DNA of 64,000 bases, from assembly GCA_964036045.1 (NCBI GenBank), contig OZ038384.1, positions 97,405,474-97,469,473 on the forward strand. Reading direction: 5' to 3'. Source of the DNA: Eutreptiella sp. 'Long Island Sound 2002' (Eukaryota; Euglenozoa; Euglenophyceae; Eutreptiales; Eutreptiaceae). Below the pieces are notes generated by a model, which did no database searches, was not told where the DNA came from, and was given only the letters and a program-made list of their open reading frames with translations. The translations under genes and the position numbers were made by a program. This document shows, piece after piece, positions 1-9,192 of the stretch (position 1 is the first letter of the stretch; each line of letters begins with the position of its first letter).

Positions 1-2063
1 GCGGGTGTAGCAGCAGGAGTGGGTGTAGCAACGGGCGCTGATGAGCGCCTCTGGGGGTTAGAAGGTCCATTTTTGCCACCCCCCTTGCCACCTCCTTTAC
101 CACCTTTATCCCCATTCAAGGGATTTCTAGTGGGTGTTTGGGTCTTCTGGCGTTCTGCCTCCTGACGCTTGAGTTTGTCAATCTTGCGTTTCTTTATGTG
201 GCATTCGTCCTCGTAGTGACGACGTTTGCCACAATAGCCACAGGTGATGGTACACCTGAAATGGTCCTGATGGGTCACAGGTTTCCCATCCTTGGTATGC
301 TGCTGACGTTTCATCTGCAGCATACAGCTACTGCGGTGATCGCAGTCAGAGGCATGACAAGGCCCCCCCTTGTCATTGACAGGTTTGCAGTAGAACAGAG
401 GGGGTGTACCTGCATCAGGATTAACCTCATTCATGGCATGTAGGTTACCCCTCCCCTTACCACCTCCCTGGTTGGCGTTAGTGGGATTTTTAGGCCCTTT
501 CCCTTCGCCACGTTCGGGGGTAGGGGTACCACCTCCACCCGAGTGCTTCTTGAGGAATTTCTCCATGTGGGAGTCATTCTCCCTCTCAAGAGCCAGCTCA
601 ATCAAGAGGTCCACCAGTTCATCGTACGAGTGGGTCCGACTCTTCCTCTCAGAGGTAGAGCGACAATCATCCCACGTACGTTGGGGGATCTTACTCATGA
701 GCCACAGGTGGGGCTCAGAGACTCCGTAGGAGCCCACATTAATCAGCGAAAACAGATACTCCAAGTCGCACACGTATTCAGAGATTCGCGCAGCGGAAGG
801 AAACTCAGGGAGCATAGGTAGCTCTTCTATCTGTGTGCACACACTGAGGTCAGTCTCATAGACTGGGAATGTTTTCTCCAACCTCAGGAGTACCTCTGCC
901 CAGGTGGAACAGGTTTTCACAATCTGTTTCACCTGTTTTTGCAAAAATTTCTTTTTGCATGAGCGTTTCAGCAGTGAGAATTTGGTGGCCACATCCACAT
1001 GGGATTGGCCAGTCAGCAAAAGGAACTCAGCAAATTCTTCTGCCCATTCGGGCAGATTTTTGGGGTCAAACTCCGGCAGTTCCAGCTGGATGTTCGCCTG
1101 GGCAATAGGTCTACCCGTCTTCCCAGCCCCCGGAGTTAGGCCTGAAGGCGACACGCCGGCAAGAGGTGCCAGGGCTGACAGCCCTCTTTTGTCAGTCTCC
1201 GTCACCGGCACGTCCTGTAGTTCAGCCATGGGCACTGTCCTGGCACGGGGGTGAAACGGGCTGGGGCAGATGACCTTAGGCAACAGCCTTGAAACCCTTG
1301 ATCTCTTAAGATCTTCGGCCAGGGTACTCAGTCCGGGAGAGGGGGAGGACAACTCTGGCTTGGGTAAGGGTTCTGCAATACCCAGTTTCGCCTTAATGGC
1401 CTCGGTTAGGGCCGGCACATCTGGATCTTATGATCCAGACAGAAGTTTGGCCAGCAGTTCGGCCGTATGATCCAGGGCACCGCAGGTTGGCCTTGGATGA
1501 TGTTGTTCCTCAACTCGAGTCGGGCCCACTTCGGGAGCCCTTGGGGTTGGACAACATGCTCTTGGATACTCGTGTCTCGGTCGTCTTGGCAGGGATGCTG
1601 TCTCGGCTCTGTAGGACGGCGGGCCAGAGTGCGTGTAGGACCCTAGGTCTGTACGTGGTCTGGATCCATGTACTGCCAATGGCTCCTCCCCATCTTCTCC
1701 ACGAATGGATTTGTAGTACTCCTCATGGAGGATGTATTCATCCATTTTCTTCCTCAGCTCCTCGTATTCCTCAGGGCCTCCAATCGCTGTTGAGGATGAA
1801 GCCGGACAGGCGGATCGGGAGACTGAGGCTGCTACACGCCTGTGGAGATGCTGAAGGCTGTCTCCACCGTGTGCTGCTAAGGCCTCGGTGGTAAGGCCTG
1901 TGTTTTCTTCCGCCCTTCTGCGATCTTGATCTCCTTGGGACCCAGATGCGCCACTGAGATGTTGTGGAGCTCGGTAAGGTGGTTCACTCATAGGGTGGGC
2001 CATGCTGCCCATTTGTACTTGGACAGTTCTTATGGGCCAGGTGCTGATGCTTAGCGTGGACAT
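1..2063 (-). pseudogene. gag of element A (one nonsense codon; runs off the window)
   Basis: Gag starts at an ATG whose first base is 2063 (MSTLSIST), the position equivalent to the D start. The frame is open to a TAA at 1430-1428, where D has a glutamate codon (GAA), and then appears open to the window edge. It keeps the Gag core (a WAEEFAEFLLLTGQSHVDV stretch near 1040) and a CCHC zinc knuckle around 205-250 (CGYCGKRRHYEDEC, C-X2-C-X4-H-X4-C), followed by a Gly/Lys-rich tail. It is in better condition than its D counterpart: where D has stops at the Trp near 1040 and at the knuckle Tyr, A keeps both residues. Role: nucleocapsid precursor that packages element RNA in cytoplasmic particles. 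Confidence 0.8.
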
Positions 2064-2131
2064 GATGAACTTGTTGTTGAGCTTTGTGTGCTGCACTACT
2101 TCTCAGGGTCGGTTCAAAAGGTCACAAGGGA

Positions 2132-2145
2132 CTGTCTCTGCTACC
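2132..2145 (-). other. Primer-binding-like site of element A
   Basis: Immediately inside the LTR the minus strand reads GGTAGCAGAGACAG. The matching place in B1 and B2 reads GGTAGCAGAGGC and GGTAGCAAGAGGC. The form is close to the usual initiator-tRNA-Met binding site (TGGTATCAGAGC) of plant LTR elements but differs at T/G in the centre. The position is strong evidence for a PBS; the primer tRNA is not certain. Confidence 0.6.
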
Positions 2146-2853
2146 GGAAAGATGCCCTTGATTAATGCCCTAGATATGTTGATGAAATCCTGCAGGTTTT
2201 GAAGTTGAAAACCCAAACCAAAGCAGCAAGTAGAGCAAGAACAGGGTGTGGATCGAATCAATGATTGGTTTTGGAATCCAGTGTAACACAGAAGGGCTGC
2301 AGATAGACAATGCAGGTTTATACACAAACATTCACTCACAAATGGATAATACAAAAGATTTTAAATGAAAACTGGACTGACTCAGGCCTCCAGAATAGCA
2401 TTAAGCACTTCATGTGCACTCTTGTGGGTGAAATGGTGCTGGTTAGGATTGTGGGGCATAGATGTCAGGCCAACACAGAAAATGACTCGGCCAAGCAACT
2501 GAATTCAGAAACAGTTGAAAAGTGGAACCACAATAAGTGGTAGAAACAATTGAGTATAGGGGTTCGGGGTGGGAGACCACTAGGCTTAACCTCCAAGGCC
2601 TAAAGCATGAAATGCCTATTTTATTTCGGTATATCCTCCGTGAAGGAAGGTACCTCTGCTCAGTTGAGTGGTAGGGGTGAACTTCATGGGGGGCTAGGGT
2701 TACAACCCTAGTAACTTTGAGAAAGTGTACTTTAGGCTTCAAAAGAGAGATAAAAATACTTAAGTTAGTCTTAGCATCAACAAAAGGGTTTTAAGGGGGG
2801 CTTGGCCTGGATCAAGCCCTCCAAGAAAGACATGGCAGTGACTTTTTCTTACT
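2146..2853 (-). repeat. 5' LTR of element A
   Basis: This 708-bp sequence is the reverse complement of the D LTR at 41225-41933. Both start AGTAAGAAAAAGTCACTGCC and end just before a GTAGCAGAGACAG site. The flanks outside differ between A and D, which fixes the outer LTR edge independently. It would carry the promoter and polyadenylation signals of A, transcribing leftwards. I cannot place a TATA box or the R region with confidence. Confidence 0.85.
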
Positions 2854-4110
2854 GATACTGGCGCCACCATATCTATAGTGGCCAAGAAAATTTTACCTTG
2901 TGGGAGCCTGAAGAACACCATGACCACCGCGGCTTTACGAATGGGGGATGGACATGTGGTGCACAGCTGCGGGGACTGTGAAGTGGCGGTACCTATGGGC
3001 TCCCGGACTATCGCCCATCGGTTCTATGTGATGGACACCGAGGCCTTCGACTTTGTATTGGGGACTGACTTCTTCGTGCAGCACTCCCAGATACAATCCC
3101 TGACGCTGCAAGCGCCCTACCTCCTGTACGTGGACCACGGCAGTGGCAGAAAGTCTGTGCCACTGGAGCAGTCGGAACATACCTCGAGCTACCTGATGAT
3201 ATCGAAGGAGGAGCCCTCGAACATGATGGCGGCCTCCAAAACTGAGGACTATCAACTATTGGGGGAAGTCCTAGACCAAGGTCTGAAGGAATTGGGTCAC
3301 TGTAGAGAAGACCTGAGGGTGGAGTTGTTCGCCAGCGACAAGCAGCATGTACTGGACCTTTACTGCAGCAAGGGGAAGAACTGCAGCTAAAAATTTTACT
3401 GGCCCTCTTTCGGGATGGCCTACGGGAACCCCAGGTTCAGTGAACTGGGGAAGGTGCTGACCAAGGTGGCCTTGGAACGTTCCCGTATGGTCCTGTGTTC
3501 CCCCGATTGGGGAGCCCATGGGGGCAACGAGTACTGGCGAAACCTGCTGGACAGGCTGACTATCAGCTCTGTTCGGTTACCTGATGATGCCATCTACGTG
3601 CCTCTGGGGCGTAAGACGCCTATTGGGAAACCCGGATGGGGGAGTATGCTCAGCGTGGTGGACAGAGGTCTTGCCTCCATCCCCTGGGAGGATCTGGACC
3701 CGACTCTGGTCCAGGCTATACAACGAGAAAGCGATGGACTTGCCTTGGGTGACTTGAAGGATCGACTACGACCTCAAGATGCTATTGAGACTATACCCGG
3801 AGGAGATGAGTACGTCGTGACTAACACCAACGCCCCCGACTCTCCCTGCAGTGTACCTGTTCCTGATGGAGTCTCTGAGTGTGGACTATCCAAGCTACCT
3901 AGCTCTATCCACTCAGATGACGAAACTGAGCACGACGCCTTCTTCGTGCAGACCTGTGTAGAGGAAGTGGAGAACGCCGAGTACGTCGCCCCACTGAAAC
4001 CCCTACTCTCCATGAGGGTGGAAAACCCCGTGGACGAAGAGCTGGACCCTCGATCCAGGCTAAGGGAGTATGTGGACTCCAAGAGGAATTTGGTGGCGAA
4101 AAAGGTATGC
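2854..4110 (+). pseudogene. Element B3 pol fragment: protease and methyltransferase-like region
   Basis: This matches B1 pol from the protease active site (DTGA, first codon at 2854) to about 28600 in B1. It starts abruptly because element A is inserted in the DTGA codons and ends because G is inserted after ATGC at 4107-4110. A TAA at 3388-3390 replaces the Tyr codon found in B1 and B2, so it is dead. It includes the methyltransferase-like block (ELFASDKQH near 3325; NPRF at 3427-3438). The same reading frame resumes across the G insertion at 37144. Its gag and 5' LTR must lie left of A, outside the window. Confidence 0.9.
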
Positions 4111-4322
4111 TGACGCGTTCCCGTGGGGGGCCTGGCCACGGGACGCTGCGGTGACACGCACAGGCAAGCAGGCAGGCAAAGCACTGCGCTCACAGGGGCA
4201 TCATTACGCTCGTGTCATGAGACAAAGCGTTTCAGGATCCTTGCCACTCTGAAACAAGGGAACAAAAGTATGTACAGCAACACATCAGGATATGTACACA
4301 TGGGGTTAAGACTGGACTGGGG

Positions 4323-5388
4323 CACCTAGGATTTTATGGGGTCCAAAAATCCCAAAACCAGCTACAGTCAGAAATACTACTTTTTTTGTCAAATTATACC
4401 ATAAAGAGCATAGTTTCCGGAGTTAGCCCCCCCCCCCCCCACCCTCCAAATTGGAAATTTTCCAGCCCCTAAATCGACAATGCAGGCTTGATTCCATCGA
4501 AAATCGGCCGTATCCGAGAAATATGACATTCACCACCTAATTAGGAATAGCAGCTTTTGTATAGCTCAAACCATACATGTTTGTTTTTGGCAAAAAATAC
4601 GGTTTTTTGGTGATGCTGGCTCCGGAACCCTTGATCACTTGCTCCAAAAGACTGCAAAACACTTTTTTTTGAGTCCAGCACCCTGAAAATATGGTATGGG
4701 GCCCTACCTTTGACCACTCAGGCCCCAAAAACACTGTTTTGGGCCAAAAAATGGCTTTTTTTGGCCATTTTTGGCCAAAAAATGCGGTTTTTTTGTGATG
4801 GCGGCCCTGAAACCCTTGATTATCTGCTCCAAACCTTGCAAAACACGTTTTTCTGAGTCCAGCAACCTGAAATTAGGGTATGGGGCCCTACAACTGACCA
4901 CTCAGGCCCGTAAGACACTGTTTTAGGCTAGAAAATGGCATTTTTTGGCCATTTTTGGGCAAAAAATGTGGCTTTTTTTGGTGATGGCGGCTCCAAAACA
5001 CTCAATAACTTGCTCCAAAACCTTGCAAAACACGTTTTTCTGAGTCCACCACACTCAAAATGGGGTATGGGGCCTTACGACTGACCACTCGTGCCCCAGA
5101 AATGCTGTTTTGGGCAAAAAATTGGCATTTTTTGGGCAAAAAAAGGGGGTCTTTGGTGATGGTGGCTCCGGAACCCTTGATCATTTGCTCCAAAACACTG
5201 CAAAACACGCTTTTTTGAGTCCAGCACCCTCAAAATAGGGTATGGGGCCCTACCTGTGACCATTCACGCCCCAAAAACACTGTTTTAGGCCAAAAAATGG
5301 GTTTTTTTTGCCAAAAAATGTGTTTTTTTGGTGATGGCGGCCGTGAAACCCTTGATTATCTGCTCCAAAACCTTGCGCAACACTGGGG
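4323..5388. repeat. Tandem ~175-186-bp satellite-like block inserted in the G LTR
   Basis: About five diverged units recur here, each carrying a CCTTGATxAxxTGCTCCAAAA motif (near 4630, 4815, 5000, 5176 and 5351), a TTTxTGAGTCCAGCAxCCT motif and a GGTATGGGGCCCTAC motif. Spacing is about 185, 186, 174 and 175 bp. Between them lie palindromic CCAAAAAATGG stretches. The other G LTR lacks the whole block (junction near 23034). The block is flanked by ACTGGGG at 4316-4322 and 5382-5388, where the other LTR has a single ACTGGGA, as expected of an insertion with a 7-bp duplication. A run of C lies at about 4429-4440. No coding potential is seen. Confidence 0.75.
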
Positions 5389-6775
5389 TAAGGGCATCAC
5401 AGGACAAGAGACACTCAGTCCTAACTCGTATCCCAATCCCAGGTCCGACCCTCTCAGTGGCTGGCAGGGGCGGGGGCTCAAACACAACCCATGCCCTACT
5501 CAGTCCGGACCCTGAAACCCTGCCAATAGGGGAGGTGTCCCGCCCAGCCACAGGCGAGTTCCTGAGAACCAAGGGGCTCCAAGGCCAACTGACAATGGCT
5601 TCCTATACTCCCTTAACAGCAGGTTCCATCTTCTCTCTGAGCCAGAGATATGGCCCCGCCATTATCCCCTAGGAGTTGGTAGCTGAAAATGGGCTGTTTC
5701 AGCCCAAACTGATATTAGCTCCGAAAATCTCCAAAATTGACCCCTCGTCCGGACCCGCCAGAGGTACGGACGAGGCAACTGACCCTATGCCCTTCGAGTA
5801 CGAAATCCCATGGAGCCCTCACCCAACCTGGTTCCCTCTGAGATCCGGGCATCAGGGCACCACGGGTTCGTCAAGTGCAGTCATGATGCCAAAATCACCA
5901 ACATTGGCATCATTCTCACGCGTGGCTCGCCCGGCCAGGGCAATGTCAATGGCTCACAGGATAGGAGGCAGGACCTAGGACCTATATCTGAGTGCACAAC
6001 TTAGAAATAAGGTCCCGGCTCCTCATGGGCATAGAGATATGGGGCCGCCAATTGACCACACGGGGGGGGTGAAATTGGGGTCAGAAAAGGGAGTCATTTT
6101 GGCTGCTCGAAATGAGCCAAAATTCGGGCATGCTCCTAATAGTATATCTCCACGCCGGCTTGGAGATCAGATCCGCCATTCCATACGCGATCCACCCGGA
6201 GTCTGACGGAGACTCCCATGCCCTTGGCTCTCAAAGATCTCAATGCCGCTCGGCGTGGTGACAATGCCAATTGGGTCCACAAATGCCAAAATGGCGAAAT
6301 CGTCTACACTCACTTTGGGCTAGCACCTTGACGAAGGTTGCTCCGCCTCGCCCAGGTGGTGTGCGAGCCATGGGGACCAATGTCCATATCACCCATGTCA
6401 TATATGGTCCATTGGTCCATGCGTCCGGCGTGCACGAGGGGGCTGAACATTGTGCACAGCGGGCAGAAAATGTCAAAAATTGCTCAAAATGGCAGAAAAT
6501 GCGCACACTCATGGTTGGGGCAAATTAGGCACATGCCCGACTTGGACCGGAGTGTGCCATAGGATTGGTATCAAGTCATATGCGTCCAACATATCTTTTG
6601 GGCGTCGCCCAACTCCTCTGGTTTTGGGAATGGCAGGGTCGCCAAGTGAGCCCATGATTAGGGATAGTCCCAAATTGCCAACATGACGGCCACGGTATGC
6701 CAAGCCCAAGGGGAGTTGTTCGCCGGGTCCAAGATATGGTGGGCACTGAAGTATGTACCCTCATAACATACTTGG

Positions 6776-6833
6776 GTCATGATGTCAATTGGGCGCAACG
6801 CTGAGATACACGGTCGCCACTTGACATCATGAC
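6776..6833. repeat. Conserved 13-bp perfect inverted repeat in the G LTR
   Basis: GTCATGATGTCAA (6776-6788) is perfectly complementary to TTGACATCATGAC (6821-6833), with a 32-bp spacer. The same arms and spacing occur in the other G LTR (35766-35778 and 35811-35823) and in the diverged G-relative LTR (63781-63793 and 63826-63838). Conservation in a relative whose upstream LTR half is unrelated suggests a function, such as an RNA hairpin or a dimeric protein-binding site. Function is not known from the sequence. Confidence 0.7.
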
Positions 6834-7000
6834 AGGCAAAAACCAGCAAAATTGGCGAAAAAACACGCAAAACTGCCTTGAAAACTCCACAAATATATTA
6901 TAATATCTTCGGCTTGGATTGAGTAATCGACCAATCCTTCTAAACACAATGACTTGACACCAATGACCTTCGATTCCACATATGTGCTCCACTTGGGGCG

Positions 7001-8605
7001 GCTGGGCCTGCTCCCGCGAACCCACACCGGCGTGCCGGAGCAACGCGCACGACGGAGCAGGAAGGAGGCCGCGCCCCACATGACCCTCCCGTAACCACAG
7101 CCCGCTCCGAGGTGACAGAGGGAGGGTTTCAAGTCAGATGGGGCCCCCAGGGGTGCGGTCCACGGGCCGCCCCTCACCCCCCCCACCCCGGGGCGGCACT
7201 TCAGCCCCGACCGCATGCGCGCGCCGGAAGGGAGCGCACCGGCGACATGGAGAGAGCCAGGAAGGAGTACCACAGGCCGCCGCCTGGAACGAGAGCAGGG
7301 AGGCCGCGGCGCGACACCCCCCCCCCCCTCCCCGCCCCCCCACCGGCCCGCCAGCCGCGGGGGCCCCGGCCCCCACCCCCCGAGGCAGAAGGGACGGACC
7401 CCCCCGCCCGAGAGGGGAGCCGGAGTGTGACCCGCCCCCACGCCCCAGCCGCCGGCTCAAATGGGGGCCGCGAAGAGCAAGTGGGCCCACGCCTGCGCAC
7501 CGGGACGCCGCGCAGATCGTGCCCAGAGAAGCCGGATGGGCGCGAACCGGAATGGTATGGGTGGCCACGCCCCCCATGGACAGCACGACACCAAGGGACG
7601 CCCGCTTTGTTGCCTACCCAGGGAAAGCGGCCCCGCAACCCGCTAACCACTGACCGCTGACCCTCACGGCCACCCCTGGCCGGCCAGCGCCGCGCGGCAA
7701 CGGCCGGGGGATGAGGGGCCCCAGGGAGGGACTGCCTGAGGATCCGGCTCTCGGTAGAGGGGGGCGGGGGAAGGGCGCGACCCCCCTGGCCGATGGCTGG
7801 CCCCCGGGGCCGGGACCGCCAAGCCGCCCCCCCCCCCTTTGGCCGACAGGGGGCATCGCCAAGGGACCGAAGGACCCCCCCCACTCCCCCCCCCCCCCTC
7901 CCACACAGGCCCGAGAGCGAGCGGGGTGGCGCCCCCCCCCCCCCGCACCCACCCCAGCTGGGGAGCCACAGGCGCGGCCCTCCGCCCCCCCAGGGCCGGG
8001 GGGGCGCCCCCACCCACAGGAGGAACGGCGACACGGTAAGGGCAACGGCGGCTGGACCTGCCCCCACGAACCCACACCGGCGTGCCGGAGCAACGCGCAC
8101 AACGGAACACGAAGGAGGCCGCGCCCCGCATGACCCTCCCGTGACCACAGCCCACTCCGAGGGGACAGAGGGGGGGTTTGCAGGTCAGCCGGGACCCCCA
8201 GGGGAGCGGTCCACGGGCCGCCCCTCACCCCCCCCCACCCCGGGGCGGCACTTCAGCCCCGACCGCACGCGCGCGCCGGAGGGGAGAGCCAGAAAGGGGT
8301 ACCGCAGGCCGCCGCCCGGAACGAGAGCGGGGAGGCCGCAGCGCGACACCCCCCCCGAGGCAAGAAGGATGGGCCCCCCCCACCCGAGAGGGGAGCCGGA
8401 GTGTGACCCGCCCCCCCGCTCCAGCCGCCGGCCCACAAGGGGGCCGCAAAGAACAAGCGGGCCCACGCCTGCGCACCGGGACGCCGCACAGATCGTACCC
8501 GGAGAAGCTGGGTGAACACGAACCGGAGTGGTATGGGGGGCCACGCCCCCCATGGAAAGCGCAACGCCAGTGACGCCCGCTTTGTTGCCTGCCCAGGGAA
8601 GGCAG
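7001..8605 (+). repeat. Two direct repeats (7001-7632 and 8051-8605) at the 5' end of insert F
   Basis: The segment starting GCTGGGCCTGCTCCCGCGAA at 7001 recurs at 8051 (GCTGGACCTGCCCCCACGAA), and similarity continues to a shared CGCCCGCTTTGTTGCCT near 7600 and 8577. The second copy lacks roughly 60 bp of a C-rich stretch present around 7320-7380 in the first. Copy spacing is 1,050 bp. The first copy begins exactly at the element's 5' junction, reminiscent of the tandem promoter monomers at the 5' ends of some L1 elements. Whether it has promoter activity cannot be told. Confidence 0.8.
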
Positions 8606-8863
8606 AGGGACGGAAAGAGGCAGAGCGACCCCCCGCCCTACAGTCAGCCGGCGACCCGGCGGTGCTACTGCCCGCCTCTTACCCCTGTGCACGTCAATCG
8701 GCGATCCAACGCACCCCACCCAGCCCCCTCCCCCCCTGTCCCGACCCCGTGCACGTGGACTGGGGCCTCCCGGCACGCGCAACACGCTTCACAACGCACA
8801 GCCCCACCCTCAGGACTGGATTCATAGCCGACGACACCCCTCAGTGGCGTAAGAGACTCCCGC

Positions 8864-8917
8864 GGCCCAGTAGTGAGAGCGTCGGTCTTCAATCGTCCAG
8901 TGCGGGGGTTCGATCCC
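8864..8917 (+). other. tRNA-like segment with A-box-like and B-box-like motifs in insert F
   Basis: GGCCCAGTAGTGAGAGCG (8864-8881) resembles a tRNA D-arm/A box, and GGTTCGATCCC (8907-8917) matches the Pol III B-box consensus at 10 of 11 positions. The spacing of about 36 bp is normal for a tRNA gene. No anticodon stem or acceptor stem can be drawn, so this is a tRNA-derived or tRNA-mimicking relic, as in the heads of tRNA-derived SINEs. It could serve as an internal Pol III promoter for F transcripts. Confidence 0.45.
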
Positions 8918-9154
8918 GGGCGTTGGTGCTCCTGGGATCCCTGCACGTAGAGCTCTCTAGTTGGCGATGTGGGAACCACCCCCCCCTCCAGCAACTCGCG
9001 CCACCACCGATACCGGTGGATCGGGTGGAGGTCTCGTTCGTTTTACCCCCCACCAAAGAAAAACAAAACACATGGGAGCCACCCACCCCTGCAGCAGTGC
9101 GCACCGTCACCTGTACTCAAACAGGTCGATGGGAGGCCTCGTCCGGTATTCGAA

Positions 9155-9192
9155 GGGATCGGTGGGAGACCACCGATCCCGGGGTTCGAACC
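9155..9192 (+). other. Perfect 11-bp hairpin with GAGA loop followed by a B-box-like motif
   Basis: GGGATCGGTGG (9155-9165), loop GAGA (9166-9169), CCACCGATCCC (9170-9180): 11 uninterrupted base pairs closed by a GNRA-type tetraloop. It is followed directly by GGGGTTCGAACC, a B-box/T-loop-like sequence. In an F transcript this would be a very stable stem. Its role is unknown; recognition of the element RNA by a partner LINE protein is one possibility. Confidence 0.6.

Larger units (their letters stand above)
1..2853 (-). mobile_element. Element A: 5' part of a family-D Ty3/Gypsy LTR retrotransposon, cut by the window edge
   Basis: Read on the minus strand, this stretch has the same order as element D at 41225-44100: a 708-bp LTR, a primer-binding-like site, then gag. 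The LTR begins at 2853 with AGTAAGAAAAAG, the same first bases as every B and D LTR in the window. The right flank at 2854 is the aspartate codon of the protease DTGA motif of element B3, so A is inserted in B3. The rest of A (end of gag, pol, 3' LTR) and the matching target duplication lie left of the window. Assignment to family D rests on near line-by-line similarity of gag and LTR. Confidence 0.9.

Noticed and set aside
4323-5388. CRISPR-like array
   Set aside because: The repeats are long diverged monomers without uniform short repeats and unique spacers, in a eukaryotic context.
5297-6709. Short frames in the G LTR (60-114 codons) repeated near 23100-23650 and 35270-35650
   Set aside because: They recur only because the LTR is duplicated; no start context, domain or synonymous-change pattern supports coding.
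7112-8785. Several 130-315 codon frames on both strands in the GC-rich insert
   Set aside because: Overlapping long frames on all strands are expected where GC is very high and stops are rare; products are Pro/Arg/Gly runs without domain features.
8864-8917. A functional tRNA gene
   Set aside because: A- and B-box-like motifs are present, but no anticodon or acceptor stem can be drawn.
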